DNA of 64,000 nucleotides from Geitlerinema sp. PCC 9228 (GCF_001870905.1 NZ_LNDC01000098.1:28569-92568); one strand, 5' to 3'; positions 8,714-17,705 are shown, counted from the stretch's first letter. The notes: a model not told the origin generated them from the letters alone. A program made the numbers and translations.

Positions 8714-9031
8714 TTATAATTTCACTTCAATATCCACACCCGAAGGCAAGTCGAGCTTCATCAAAGCATCGACGGTCTTGGAAGAGGGTTGGTAAATATC
8801 GATAATCCGATTGTGGGTGCGCACTTCAAAATGCTCCCGGGAATCCTTGTTGATGTGAGGAGAGCGCAGGAGACAATATACCTTTTTCTTGGTGGGGAGG
8901 GGAATGGGTCCAATCGCCGTAGCGTTGGTGCGATTGGCCGTATCCACAATTTTCTCGCAGGAGGTATCGAGCAATCTGCGATCGAATGCTTTCAGGCGAA
9001 TCCGAATTTTCTGCTGCTTGAGAATAGCCAT
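8714..9031 (-). CDS. rpsJ: 30S ribosomal protein S10
   Basis: The 105-residue protein matches S10 throughout ([17 protein letters not shown] at the start, [12 protein letters not shown] in the middle, [13 protein letters not shown], then [13 protein letters not shown]). S10 is part of the 30S head and, as NusE, also takes part in transcription antitermination. In cyanobacteria rpsJ commonly ends the str operon rather than starting the S10 operon, and that is the case here: it lies 165 bases after tuf on the same strand. Confidence 0.98.
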   Translation of the reverse strand: MAILKQQKIRIRLKAFDRRLLDTSCEKIVDTANRTNATAIGPIPLPTKKKVYCLLRSPHINKDSREHFEVRTHNRIIDIYQPSSKTVDALMKLDLPSGVDIEVKL

Positions 9032-9196
9032 GATAGATAGCGATTTTGTTGTCTAGGTTCGGTTTGCTTGGTTTTTCGGAGGCAAGACACCAAAGGTAGG
9101 GAGCAGAAAAGACTCTGCTCCCCCCTTAGAAAGGATTCTAGGACCGTCCGACAGCGATAGAGAGACTGGATGCGTCTCCCTACCTGCCAATGTCAG

Positions 9197-10426
9197 CTAC
9201 TGCAGGATTTTGGAGACGACGCCGGCACCCACGGTGCGACCGCCTTCGCGAATGGCGAAACGCATTCCTTGTTCCACAGCAATCGGCTTGATCAGTTCTA
9301 CCGTCATTTTAACGCGATCGCCGGGCATAACCATTTCTGCAGCACTGCCATCGTCGCTGGTGAAGGCTGTAATCGTACCAGTAACATCCGTGGTACGCAC
9401 GTAGAACTGAGGGCGGTAGTTTTGGAAAAAGGGCGTATGGCGGCCGCCTTCTTCTTTTTTCAAAACGTACACTTCCGCTTCAAACTGCGTGTGCGGGGTA
9501 ATAGAACCGGGTTTGGCCAGCACCATGCCCCGTTCCACATCGTCTTTTTGCAAACCGCGTAGCAGCAACCCCACGTTGTCGCCAGCCATCCCTTGGTCCA
9601 AGGTTTTCTGGAACATTTCCACGCCGGTGACCGTGGTGCTGCGGGTTTCGTTGATGCCCACCAGTTCTACTTGGTCGCCCACTTTGACGGCACCGCGCTC
9701 GATACGACCGGTAGCCACCGTACCGCGACCGGTAATCGAGAACACGTCTTCCACCGCCATCAAGAAAGGCTTGTCCACATCCCGCTCGGGGGTAGGAATG
9801 TTCTCGTCCACAGCATCCATAAGGTCGTAGATTTTATCAACCCACTTGTTATCGCCGCGGGTAATTTCGGGATTGTCCACCAAAGCGTTGGTGGCCATGA
9901 GAGCGGAACCGCTGATGATGGGAATGTTGTCGCCATCAAAATCATATTCGCTCAACAGTTCCCGCACCTCTAATTCCACCAGTTCGAGCAATTCTTCGTC
10001 GTCTACTTGGTCTTGCTTGTTCAAAAAGACGACAATGTTGGGAACGCCCACCTGACGCGCCAACAGAATGTGCTCCCGGGTTTGGGGCATGGGACCGTCA
10101 GCCGCGGAAACCACCAGAACAGCACCATCCATTTGTGCGGCACCGGTGATCATATTTTTCACGTAGTCGGCGTGTCCGGGACAGTCCACGTGGGCGTAGT
10201 GGCGGTTGTCGGTTTCGTATTCTACGTGAGCGGTGTTGATGGTAATGCCGCGAGCCTTTTCCTCTGGCGCAGCGTCAATATCCTCGTAATTGCGAGCTTG
10301 CGCGCGACCGCTGCTGGAGAGGGTGAGGGTGATTGCGGCTGTGAGTGTGGTTTTGCCGTGGTCTACGTGACCAATGGTTCCTATGTTTACGTGGTCTTTG
10401 GTCCGTTCAAATTTTGCGCGTGCCAT
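9197..10426 (-). CDS. tuf: Elongation factor Tu
   Basis: GTPase that carries aminoacyl-tRNA to the ribosome. The 409-residue protein has G1 GHVDHGKT (about residues 19-26), the switch I region with [14 protein letters not shown]3 DCPGHADY, G4 NKQD and G5 SALM, then the two beta-barrel domains ending [13 protein letters not shown]. The ATG at 10426 begins [10 protein letters not shown], the usual cyanobacterial start. The 345-base gap to fusA carries a strong hairpin and repeated TTTTAGAAT motifs, suggesting a separate tuf promoter or a leader control site. Confidence 0.99.
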   Translation of the reverse strand: MARAKFERTKDHVNIGTIGHVDHGKTTLTAAITLTLSSSGRAQARNYEDIDAAPEEKARGITINTAHVEYETDNRHYAHVDCPGHADYVKNMITGAAQMDGAVLVVSAADGPMPQTREHILLARQVGVPNIVVFLNKQDQVDDEELLELVELEVRELLSEYDFDGDNIPIISGSALMATNALVDNPEITRGDNKWVDKIYDLMDAVDENIPTPERDVDKPFLMAVEDVFSITGRGTVATGRIERGAVKVGDQVELVGINETRSTTVTGVEMFQKTLDQGMAGDNVGLLLRGLQKDDVERGMVLAKPGSITPHTQFEAEVYVLKKEEGGRHTPFFQNYRPQFYVRTTDVTGTITAFTSDDGSAAEMVMPGDRVKMTVELIKPIAVEQGMRFAIREGGRTVGAGVVSKILQ

Positions 10427-10771
10427 GAATGATATGTTCCTCTTGTCTCGATTAGCGAATCACTGTCTGGTTACCAGCTTTTAGAATTTATCATTTTTTA
10501 GAATCTTGGTGGAAAACCAAAATTCTAAAATTTCGGAGAGTTTTAGAAAAAATTCTCACCGGTAAAGTTGGCTGGCTTTTCCCCTTTTTTTTAGAGCCGG
10601 AAAACGAGCGATTGGGGATAATGGAATCTGCCCAATTTTATAGTATCCCATTTTTGCTCCCCGATCGCTTTTTTCCCAGCATCTCGTGAGTTGCCAGCTG
10701 TTATGCTTGACGGCATGTGGGCGACTTCTTACCGTGGGAAAGCCACCATTGCCACAGCGTCTTGCTCCTTT
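10427..10771 (-). other. fusA-tuf spacer with AT-rich repeats and a hairpin
   Basis: 345 bases, unusually long for a gap inside the str operon. TTTTAGAAT occurs at 10480-10488 and 10497-10505, with an inverted copy ATTCTAAAA at 10522-10530 and a related TTTTAGAAA at 10541-10549. The copy at 10497 and its inverted partner form a hairpin extended by TTGGT/ACCAA across one mismatch. The remainder shows no gene. Likely the tuf promoter and 5' leader. Confidence 0.55.
10497..10530 (-). promoter_or_regulatory. Stem-loop in the tuf leader
   Basis: TTTTAGAAT (10497-10505) pairs with ATTCTAAAA (10522-10530), and inside it TTGGT with ACCAA, with one C-A mismatch and a 4-base loop. It lies about 70 bases upstream of the tuf start on the minus strand. 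It could be a processing site, an attenuator or an mRNA stabiliser. There is no long T-run following it on the minus strand. Confidence 0.45.
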
Positions 10772-12847
10772 CTATTCGCTCCCTTTGTACTTAGTAATAA
10801 TGGGTTCGGCAACGCTACGAGGAACTTCTCCATAACTGTCAAATTCCATGGAAAACAGACCTCGTCCTTGGGTGTTGGAGCGAATATCGGTGGCGTACCC
10901 AAACATTTCCGCCAGGGGCACTTTCGCGTTGATTTTGGCCACCCCTTCTTCGGTATTCATGCCTTCTACTTGACCGCGACGGGAGTTCAAATCTCCAATT
11001 ACATCGCCGAGAAAGTCTTCCGGTACTTCCACGTTGACTTGCATGACTGGTTCCAGCAAGACGGGTTCTGCTTTCATGGCACCGTCTTTCATGGCCATGG
11101 AACCAGCAATTTTGAAGGCCATTTCCGAAGAGTCTACTTCGTGGAAAGAACCATCCACCAAGGTGACTTTCACGTCGATCATGGGGAACCCAGCCAGAAT
11201 ACCCGATTCACAGGTTTCTTTCATTCCTTCTTCTACGGAAGGAATGTATTCCTTGGGAATGACACCACCGACAATTTTGGAAACAAACTCAAACCCGGTG
11301 CCTTTTTCCGCTGGTTCGATTTCCGCAATTACGTGACCGTACTGCCCTTTACCGCCGCTTTGACGGATGAATTTGCCTTCGGTGCGTATGGGTTTGCGGA
11401 TGGTTTCCCGGTAAGCAACCTGGGGAGCGCCTACGTTGGCTTCTACCTTAAACTCCCGCAGCATCCGGTCCACCAGCACCTCTAGGTGCAATTCGCCCAT
11501 GCCGGCAATCACGGTTTGGTTGGTTTCCGGATCGGTGGAGACGCGGAAGGTGGGGTCTTCTTCCGAGAGCGCTTGCAGGGCTTTGGCCATTTTGTCCATG
11601 TCCTGCTTGGTTTTGGGTTCCACCGCTACCGAGATCACGGGTTCGGGAATGAACATGGACTCCAGCACGATGGGTGCTTTTTCGTCGCTAATAGTATCCC
11701 CGGTGGTGGTTTCCTTCATGCCGACTACAGCGCCCAGTTCGCCGGCACGCAGTTCTTCCACTTCGATCCGCTCGTCGGCTTTGAGCACGATCAGGCGGGA
11801 AACCCGTTCTTTTTTGCCTTTGGTGGCGTTGTACACGTAAGTGCCTTTTTGCAGGACTCCCGAGTAAACCCGCAGAAAGGTGAGGCGTCCGTAGGGATCG
11901 GCTTGGACTTTGAAGGCCAATGCTGCCAAGGGCTCTTCGTCGTCGGCGTGGCGTTCGGCCATTTCGCCGTCGGGGAGGTACCCTTGAATGGCTGGTACCT
12001 GGGTGGGGGCGGGTAGGTAATCTACTACAGCATCGAGCAGAAGCTGGACGCCGCGGTTTTTAAACGCCGAACCGCACAGAACGGGAACGATGCTGCCGTC
12101 AATGGTTCCCTGGCGCAGGGCCTGTTGGATTTCTTCTTGGGTGAATTCTTCCCCTTCTAGGTATTTTTCGGTGAGGGCGTCGTCGGTTTCCGCGACTGCT
12201 TCGATCATTTTGGCGCGGTATTCCTCGGCCAGCTCCCGCATGTGGTCGGGAATTTCTTCATCCAACATGTTGGTGCCCAAGTCGTTGGTGTAGATGCGGG
12301 CGCGCATGGTTACTAGGTCGATGACGCCGCTGAATTCGTTTTCCGCACCAATGGGCAGTTGGATGGGAACGGCGTTGGCACGCAAGCGATCGCAAATCTG
12401 CTCGTAGACTTTGTAGAAGTTGGCACCGGTACGGTCCATTTTGTTGATAAAGGCCATGCGCGGTACCTGGTAGCGATCGGCTTGACGCCAAACGGTTTCC
12501 GATTGGGGTTGGACGCCGCCTACCGAACAGAATACGGCAATGACCCCGTCGAGCACACGCATGGACCGTTCCACTTCGATGGTAAAGTCCACGTGACCGG
12601 GGGTGTCGATAATGTTAATCTGGTGGTCTCTCCAGAAGCTGCTGATAGCGGCGGCTGTAATGGTAATACCCCGCTCTCGCTCCTGAGACATCCAGTCAGT
12701 TACCGTGTTGCCATCGTGGACTTCCCCAATTTTGTGAACGATCCCAGAATAGAATAGGATCCGTTCGGTGGTGGTGGTTTTGCCGGCATCTATGTGAGCT
12801 GCAATACCTATATTGCGGACTCTTTCGAGCGGGATACTCCGTGCCAC
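10772..12847 (-). CDS. fusA: Elongation factor G
   Basis: Translocase GTPase of translation. The 691-residue protein starts [31 protein letters not shown], with G1 AHIDAGKT (about 17-24), switch I with ERERGITI, G3 DTPGHVDF and G4 NKMD. Domains II-V follow, with the domain IV tip around [12 protein letters not shown] and [10 protein letters not shown]. The length and the ending [15 protein letters not shown] motif (here [18 protein letters not shown]) are those of canonical EF-G rather than a mitochondrial-type second copy. It is the third gene of the str operon. Confidence 0.99.
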   Translation of the reverse strand: MARSIPLERVRNIGIAAHIDAGKTTTTERILFYSGIVHKIGEVHDGNTVTDWMSQERERGITITAAAISSFWRDHQINIIDTPGHVDFTIEVERSMRVLDGVIAVFCSVGGVQPQSETVWRQADRYQVPRMAFINKMDRTGANFYKVYEQICDRLRANAVPIQLPIGAENEFSGVIDLVTMRARIYTNDLGTNMLDEEIPDHMRELAEEYRAKMIEAVAETDDALTEKYLEGEEFTQEEIQQALRQGTIDGSIVPVLCGSAFKNRGVQLLLDAVVDYLPAPTQVPAIQGYLPDGEMAERHADDEEPLAALAFKVQADPYGRLTFLRVYSGVLQKGTYVYNATKGKKERVSRLIVLKADERIEVEELRAGELGAVVGMKETTTGDTISDEKAPIVLESMFIPEPVISVAVEPKTKQDMDKMAKALQALSEEDPTFRVSTDPETNQTVIAGMGELHLEVLVDRMLREFKVEANVGAPQVAYRETIRKPIRTEGKFIRQSGGKGQYGHVIAEIEPAEKGTGFEFVSKIVGGVIPKEYIPSVEEGMKETCESGILAGFPMIDVKVTLVDGSFHEVDSSEMAFKIAGSMAMKDGAMKAEPVLLEPVMQVNVEVPEDFLGDVIGDLNSRRGQVEGMNTEEGVAKINAKVPLAEMFGYATDIRSNTQGRGLFSMEFDSYGEVPRSVAEPIITKYKGSE

Positions 12848-13159
12848 GACTACCTCCTTGCTTGTTGCTGCTGAATGTTACGGTTTGGCTATCCCAAACA
12901 GAACGCTGTGCGATCGCGCTGGAATTCGGGATGTTTTAGGAGCAAGCACGCTCGCCAGTTGCATGGGAAAGGGGCTTGGCTTTTGGGAACGACCGGGCTG
13001 CGGCAGTAGTTCCCTAGCAAAACGGTTTCCCACCAACGACTTGATGCTGTCCCTAAGGACAGCAACGAGCTGCTAATTCTTCCTAGTATTTTAATATTTC
13101 TTTGTACTTTTTTGGGGTAAAACCTATCCGCTGGCCAGAAAATCTCCCCCGTATCGCCC
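12848..13159 (-). other. rpsG-fusA spacer
   Basis: 312 bases within the str operon. It holds a compact hairpin, TGCTGTCC at 13045-13052 with GGACAGCA at 13057-13064 around CTAA, without a T-run. The AGGAGG-type site for fusA lies just upstream of its ATG. No gene seen. In Escherichia coli S7 regulates its own operon by binding nearby mRNA; whether this hairpin does the same is unknown. Confidence 0.5.
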
Positions 13160-13630
13160 CTAGTAGCGATAGTGGGCAAAGGCTTTGTTGGCTTCTGCCA
13201 TGCGGTGAGTCTCCTCCCGCCGGCGAACGGCACTTCCCGCTTCGTTAGCCGCATCCATTAACTCGGATGCTAGCTTGCCAGCCATGCTTTTTCCACCCCG
13301 TTGCCGGGAGAAACGCACGATCCAGCGCAAGGCTACGGTGGTTCCCCGTTCGGGGCGTACTTCCACGGGAACTTGATAGGTAGCTCCCCCGACACGCCGT
13401 GCTCTCACTTCTACCAACGGCGTGACATTCTTCACCGCTCTTTCAAATACCTCTAAAGGATCGCTACCAGTGCGTTCCTCTACGATCTTAAAAGCATTGT
13501 AAACAATTCTCAGCGCTAGGGATTTTTTTCCATCCCGCATGACCCACAAAACCAGCATACTAACCAAACGGCTGTTGTATACTGGGTCTGGGTAAATCGG
13601 ACGCTTTTGACTTCCACTACGACGAGACAT
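13160..13630 (-). CDS. rpsG: 30S ribosomal protein S7
   Basis: Primary binding protein of the 3' domain of 16S rRNA. The 156-residue protein matches S7 along its length ([55 protein letters not shown], then the C-terminal [17 protein letters not shown] motif). Second gene of the str operon; the 243-base gap to rpsL (13631-13873) shows no gene. Confidence 0.98.
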   Translation of the reverse strand: MSRRSGSQKRPIYPDPVYNSRLVSMLVLWVMRDGKKSLALRIVYNAFKIVEERTGSDPLEVFERAVKNVTPLVEVRARRVGGATYQVPVEVRPERGTTVALRWIVRFSRQRGGKSMAGKLASELMDAANEAGSAVRRREETHRMAEANKAFAHYRY

Positions 13631-13873
13631 ATTGAACCTTACTTACTATGCAAGCTAATAAAATTACAACGGACGACCGCTTTCCAAACGACCAACAAAC
13701 AGCCATCTTAAACGGACAACGGGATGGCCCCGATTTAAGTTTTGAAACTTTAACGTCTTTACAATAGGGAGGGAGGTTTCAGCTTGGCAAGCAGGGATAT
13801 TCTTACGCCCCGCCTGGTTCCACCCAAACCAGTTGCTAGCATTCTTGCACGGATTCCGTACTTTCCGAATCAC

Positions 13874-14248
13874 CTATTTCTTAGGACGCTTGGCACCGTA
13901 CTTGGAACGCCCCTGACGGCGGTCTTTCACGCCAGCTGCGTCTAAGGTACCGCGAACGATGTGGTAGCGGACCCCTGGCAAGTCCTTAACACGTCCGCCG
14001 CGAATCAACACCACGGAGTGTTCTTGCAGGTTGTGACCGATGCCTGGAATGTAGGCGGTTACTTCAAAACCAGAAGTCAAACGCACCCGGGCTACTTTGC
14101 GCAGAGCCGAGTTGGGTTTTTTCGGGGTGGTCGTATAAACGCGGGTACATACCCCCCGTCTTTGCGGACAGGATTTTAAAGCGGGAGATTTGGTTGGTTC
14201 TTTGAGCTTTTGACGCTCGTTGCGAATGAGTTGCTGAATGGTTGGCAT
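13874..14248 (-). CDS. rpsL: 30S ribosomal protein S12
   Basis: Decoding-centre protein of the 30S subunit. The 124-residue protein has [12 protein letters not shown], the conserved loop [21 protein letters not shown] (with the lysine whose mutation gives streptomycin resistance in other bacteria) and [21 protein letters not shown]. The C-terminus ends [15 protein letters not shown]. It is the first gene of the str operon here, and the A-type Fe-S carrier gene lies 104 bases upstream on the same strand. Confidence 0.98.
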   Translation of the reverse strand: MPTIQQLIRNERQKLKEPTKSPALKSCPQRRGVCTRVYTTTPKKPNSALRKVARVRLTSGFEVTAYIPGIGHNLQEHSVVLIRGGRVKDLPGVRYHIVRGTLDAAGVKDRRQGRSKYGAKRPKK

Positions 14249-14352
14249 GGGCGACGATTGGTTCTTTCTGCTTTCAAATCTTTACAGGTGGGCTGAGATA
14301 GTTGGTATTTGTTTGCAAACCTTACTATCCTATACTGCTGATGCTATCGGTG

Positions 14353-14718
14353 TCAATCCTTGGTGGGCGAGCTTTCGCCTGCCTCTGCGGAAAACGAAAT
14401 ACCGCAACTACAGCTATGGGTGGCATTGGGATTGTGAAAGCGAAAACCGCCTCCCATTAAATCTTCCGAATAGTCAACCACCGTGCCTTCCAAGTAACGT
14501 CTATCCTCATCTTTGATGGTAACTGGTAGATCGCCACATTCCAACAGGCAATCGTTAGGATGTACGGTTTCATCCAATTGAAGGGTGTAGTATAGATCGG
14601 CACATCCACCAGTTTGAACGCCGAGACGAAATCGCAGGTGAGGATTTTGACGCTGTCCGAGCAGGCGTTGAATTTCGCGAGCGGCAGCAGGGCGAATGTG
14701 GATCGTACAACTAGACAT
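14353..14718 (-). CDS. A-type iron-sulfur cluster carrier (IscA/SufA/HesB family)
   Basis: Accepts Fe-S clusters from the scaffold and passes them to target proteins. All three ligand cysteines of the family are present: one in TGGCADLYYTL and two in the C-terminal CSCGISF. The core LRFRLGVQTGGC is typical of the family. I start at the second in-frame methionine group (MSSCTIHIRPAAAREI at 14718), giving 121 residues; a start at 14736 would add MMQWCQ. It is on the same strand as rpsL, 104 bases upstream. The upstream side is where the IscB element begins. Confidence 0.9.
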   Translation of the reverse strand: MSSCTIHIRPAAAREIQRLLGQRQNPHLRFRLGVQTGGCADLYYTLQLDETVHPNDCLLECGDLPVTIKDEDRRYLEGTVVDYSEDLMGGGFRFHNPNATHSCSCGISFSAEAGESSPTKD

Positions 14719-14849
14719 TTGGCACCATTGCATCAAGCTTGCGTCGTGCTTGTATTTCTTTATTGTACAGGCAAATGCTGCCGGAGATGCTTTTTCTGCT
14801 GCCCAAAAAAATGACCCGCAAAGCGCTAAACTGGAAACAAATTAGCTGC

Positions 14850-15087
14850 ATTGGTCAGCACCCCCGGTTGAAGCACGGGGGGTTCCTGCCTCCAGCTTCA
14901 GGTAGCTACCAGCCCTTCGCCCTTTGAGGCTACGTTTTTAGGGTCATGGTACCGACAAATACTTTTGGTGTTTGTCCCCCTGTCGCTAACGGTTATACAG
15001 CTCTACCAGGGGGAAGGCAGTGCCGTTAGCCTAACAAGCCCTAAAAACCTTGGCGAGGAAAACATTACCCGTTTGACGGAGATTTCC
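14850..15087 (+). ncRNA. Omega RNA (HEARO-type) of the IscB element
   Basis: The 230 bases directly before iscB are densely structured, as expected for the guide-carrying RNA of IscB nucleases. Seen directly: hairpin CCCCCG (14861-14866)/CGGGGG (14876-14881); TGAAGC in its loop (14869-14874) can pair with GCTTCA (14895-14900). A long-range 10-bp stem joins GTTTTTAGGG (14934-14943) and CCCTAAAAAC (15039-15048). Inside it, CCCCCTG (14976-14982)/CAGGGGG (15007-15013) and GCTAACGG (14985-14992)/CCGTTAGC (15023-15030) interleave as a pseudoknot. Known family rule: the variable guide is at the 5' end, so the guide should lie just left of about 14860. Exact ends are inferred. Confidence 0.85.
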
Positions 15088-16380
15088 ATGTCAAATTTGG
15101 TTTTTGTCTTCGACACCAACCAGCGGCCACTTGACCCAGTGCATCCGGGGAAAGCTCGGCGACTCCTCAGTACAGGGAATGCCGCCGTATTTCGCCGTTA
15201 TCCGTTCACCATCATTCTCAAACCAGCCTGCCCAGAGGTCCCCATGCAAGAGCTGGAACTTCAACTCGATCCTGCTGCTAAGGTTACAGGAATGGCGGTT
15301 GTACAGGGCACGAAGGTAATCTTCGGGGCGGAGCTTGAGCACCGACCTCAGCAAATCAAGGATGCGCTGCTTTCCCGTGGTCAATTACGACGAAGCCGGC
15401 GAAATCGCAAGACCCGCTATCGCCAAGCTCGATTTCTGAATTGGACTCGTCCAAAAGGTTGGCTCTCCCCTAGCCTACAACATCGGGTAGATACCACGAT
15501 GACATGGGCTAACCGCTTTCGCAGGCTGGCCCCAATTGCCCGCATAACTCAAGAGCTAGTAAGGTTCGACCTGCAACTCATGCACAACCCTGAGAGATCG
15601 GGTGTTGAATATCAGCAGGGGGAACTGCAAGATGATGAAGTCAGGGAATATTCATTGGAAAAATGGAATCGGAAATGTGCTTACTGCGGGGCTAAAAATG
15701 TAGCGCTTGAAGTTGAGCATATTCAGCCCCAGTCTAAAGGGAGAACCGACCGGGTTTCCAACCTGACGATGGCTTGCCACTCATGCAATCAATCCAAAAG
15801 CAATGGGGACATTCGAGACTTTTTATCAGGCAACCCTGACGTATGGAACCGTATTCTTGAGCAGGCCAAATCACCGCTCAAAGATGCGGCTGCTGTTAAC
15901 TCGACTCGATGGGCGTTGTTCAATGCCCTGAAACAAACAGGCTTGCTGGTGGCGACAGGCACGGGGGGACAAACCAAGTTTCATCGGACGCGATTAGACC
16001 TACCCAAAACCTACTGGCTAGATGCTGCCAGTGTCGGGAAAATCGATTCACTTCAAGTCCTGACCACAAAACCGTTGCTAATTGCAGCCAAAGGACATGG
16101 GACTCGACAGATGTGCGGGACGGATAAATATGGGTTTCCTACTCGTGACTGCTCACGGGTGCAAATTCATCAAGGATTTCGCACTGGCGATATCGTTACT
16201 GCCATTGTCACCAAAGGCAAGAAAATTGGGTCTTATGTTGGGCGAGTTCTCGCTCGCGCATCCGGCAGCTTTGATATTACGACTCAATTGGGTCGGGTGT
16301 GGTGGAATGAGCCACAGGTATTGCCAACCAATTTACCAAAGGGATGGTTATGCTTATGCGTTCGCTCATACTATAGGTGA
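15088..16380 (+). CDS. iscB: IscB RNA-guided HNH/RuvC endonuclease
   Basis: A 430-residue protein with the full IscB layout, the ancestor-type relative of Cas9. Residues 1-45 are the PLMP domain (PLDPVHPGKARRLL). RuvC-I is LQLDPAAKVTGMAV with D61. An Arg-rich bridge helix spans about 99-115. RuvC-II is ITQELVRFD with E156. The HNH domain (194-242) has CxxC at 197/200, EVEHIQP with H211, and CxxC at 230/233. RuvC-III is PKTYWLDAASVG with D312. The C-terminal part contains GHGTRQMCGTDKYGFP. I use the ATG at 15088, six bases after GACGGAGA; the frame stays open back to 14965, but that stretch is the omega RNA. No tnpA is nearby, so mobility would need a transposase in trans. Confidence 0.95.
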   Translation: MSNLVFVFDTNQRPLDPVHPGKARRLLSTGNAAVFRRYPFTIILKPACPEVPMQELELQLDPAAKVTGMAVVQGTKVIFGAELEHRPQQIKDALLSRGQLRRSRRNRKTRYRQARFLNWTRPKGWLSPSLQHRVDTTMTWANRFRRLAPIARITQELVRFDLQLMHNPERSGVEYQQGELQDDEVREYSLEKWNRKCAYCGAKNVALEVEHIQPQSKGRTDRVSNLTMACHSCNQSKSNGDIRDFLSGNPDVWNRILEQAKSPLKDAAAVNSTRWALFNALKQTGLLVATGTGGQTKFHRTRLDLPKTYWLDAASVGKIDSLQVLTTKPLLIAAKGHGTRQMCGTDKYGFPTRDCSRVQIHQGFRTGDIVTAIVTKGKKIGSYVGRVLARASGSFDITTQLGRVWWNEPQVLPTNLPKGWLCLCVRSYYR

Positions 16381-16425
16381 CTAAAGTCGCCGTTCGTTTT
16401 TCCTGCCGGCGCTAAAGCGACAGGG
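16381..16425. mobile_element. Right end of the IscB element, hairpin region
   Basis: Just after the iscB stop there are nested inverted repeats. GTCGC (16386-16390) pairs with GCGAC (16417-16421); a compact hairpin CGC-TAAA-GCG (16410-16419) is bracketed by CCTG (16402-16405) and CAGG (16421-16424). Subterminal hairpins recognised by TnpA are the hallmark of IS200/IS605-type ends. The left counterpart is the CCCCCG/CGGGGG hairpin at 14861. The exact cleavage site is not determinable here; it probably lies a few bases beyond 16425. Confidence 0.6.
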
Positions 16426-16600
16426 CTTCCAAACGTATCGAGGATTTATGTGAAACTTTCCTGGTTAGGGAAGCATCTATCTTGGCAAAGCGTCGCGCCA
16501 AATCTGAAATCGCTGGTTTCTATTTCCCTGGTTCGTGCTCCCTCCCTCTTAAGTAACCCCTGAAAAACCCGATTGCCGTTTGTACGAGGATCGATCGAAT

Positions 16601-17245
16601 ATGCAAAAAGAAACCAAAGACCGCCTTTCTAGAGGATGGGTAGCTGGCGTTTCCGCACTTGTGTTGGCTGTGGGAGCTGGAACGACTTGGTTGGTGGCCA
16701 ACCAGCGCACAGCCAATCCCCCCGCTCCGAGCGAAACGCCATCTTCCGTTCAAAATGGTGCCCCTTCTACCCAAGAGCCTACCCAAACTCCTACCGCGCC
16801 TGCCACTGAAGTGCGCGCCCAAGCTTTTTATTTACAAGATCGGGGAGGCAGCTTTGCTTTGGTACCGACGCCGGTGCAAGTGGCGTCAAAGGCCACACCG
16901 GAACAAGCTCTGGAACGAGCTTTCACGCGGTTGCTGGCATCGCCTTCCCAGTCGGCGGCAAGCAACTCTTTTTCTACGATTCCGGAGGCGACCCAACTGC
17001 GATCGCTGCGCGTGGCGGAAGATGGCATTTATGTGGATCTGTCTGAGGAATTCATCCGCGGCGGCGGTAGTACCTCGATGATGGGGAGATTGGGGCAAGT
17101 AGTCTATACAGCGACTAGTTTCGACCCCCAGGCAAAGGTTTGGATTTCTGTAAGTGGCGAACCGCTGACCTTGTTGGGGGGAGAAGGGTTACAAGTACCG
17201 CAACCCATTACCAGGGAATCCTTCAAGCGGGAATTTGCTCTATAA
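16601..17245 (+). CDS. GerMN domain-containing membrane-anchored protein
   Basis: 214 residues from the ATG at 16601, which follows a GAGGA site; an in-frame TTG at 16580 is less likely. Residues about 14-34 form one transmembrane anchor (VSALVLAVGAGTTWLVA), then a Pro/Thr-rich linker to about 75, then a GerMN domain (about 78-205). The domain shows QALERAFTRLL, LRSLRVAEDGIYVDLSEEF and MGRLGQVVYTATSF. GerMN was named from Bacillus GerM but is widespread outside spore formers. The role here is unknown; it faces the periplasm or lumen. The gene ends at a bidirectional terminator shared with arsR. Confidence 0.85.
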   Translation: MQKETKDRLSRGWVAGVSALVLAVGAGTTWLVANQRTANPPAPSETPSSVQNGAPSTQEPTQTPTAPATEVRAQAFYLQDRGGSFALVPTPVQVASKATPEQALERAFTRLLASPSQSAASNSFSTIPEATQLRSLRVAEDGIYVDLSEEFIRGGGSTSMMGRLGQVVYTATSFDPQAKVWISVSGEPLTLLGGEGLQVPQPITRESFKREFAL

Positions 17246-17249
17246 AAAA

Positions 17250-17296
17250 AAGTGAGAAGCTGCTTTCCCAATTTTCCTGGGAAGAACTTCTCACTT
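17250..17296. terminator. Bidirectional intrinsic terminator
   Basis: AAGTGAGAAG (17250-17259) pairs with CTTCTCACTT (17287-17296). Inside it TTCCCA (17265-17270) pairs with TGGGAA (17278-17283). A run of eight A precedes it on the plus strand, which is a T-run for the leftward transcript; on the right only TTTA follows. It sits between two convergent genes and best fits the end of the arsR transcript, probably serving both. Confidence 0.75.
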
Positions 17297-17323
17297 TAGC
17301 CCAAGTAGCCAACTCCAGCGAGA

Positions 17324-17680
17324 TTATTGTTTCCCGGAAAGGCTAAAGGCCCGGAAACTCTGTGCTTGCTGTTCGATGCGGGCGGCTAAGCGATCGCACA
17401 CTAGCGTGCATAGTTCAAACGTTAGGTCGTCCTCAACGCGGTAGTATGCCGCCGTTCCTTCGCTGCGACGGCTGAGAATGCCTGCTTGTAACATCACTTT
17501 GAGATGCTTCGATACGTTGGCTTGGCTGGTTTCGGTGGCTTCCACCAACTCTTGGACGCATTTCTCACCGTCGCGCAGCAAGTTCAGAATCTTCAAGCGC
17601 ATGGGTTCGCTTAAAATACTGAAATATTCGGCGACATGTTGTAGAACTTCTTTAGGAAGGTTATTAGGCGTTGATGTCAT
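17324..17680 (-). CDS. ArsR-family transcriptional regulator
   Basis: A 118-residue winged-helix repressor. After a short N-terminal helix (VLQHVAEYFSILSEPMRLKIL), the recognition helix is TSQANVSKHLKVMLQAGIL (about 51-69) and the wing is RRSEGTAAYYRV. Cysteines occur in EKCVQEL (about C41) and as a CxxxC pair in FELCTLVCDRL (about 91-95). It lacks the His/Asp-rich last helix of SmtB-type zinc sensors. Sensing of thiol-reactive metal, oxidant or another signal is therefore possible but not decided. It probably represses itself through the palindrome at 17706-17726. The neighbouring accB gene is on the same strand, upstream. Confidence 0.88.
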   Translation of the reverse strand: MTSTPNNLPKEVLQHVAEYFSILSEPMRLKILNLLRDGEKCVQELVEATETSQANVSKHLKVMLQAGILSRRSEGTAAYYRVEDDLTFELCTLVCDRLAARIEQQAQSFRAFSLSGKQ

Positions 17681-17705
17681 CGTAATTTTCCTTTACAGAA
17701 TTATA

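Noticed and set aside
14965..15087. In-frame upstream extension of the IscB reading frame
   Set aside because: The 41 extra codons run through the paired region of the omega RNA and have no ribosome-binding site. The ATG at 15088 has a good site and the known family start.
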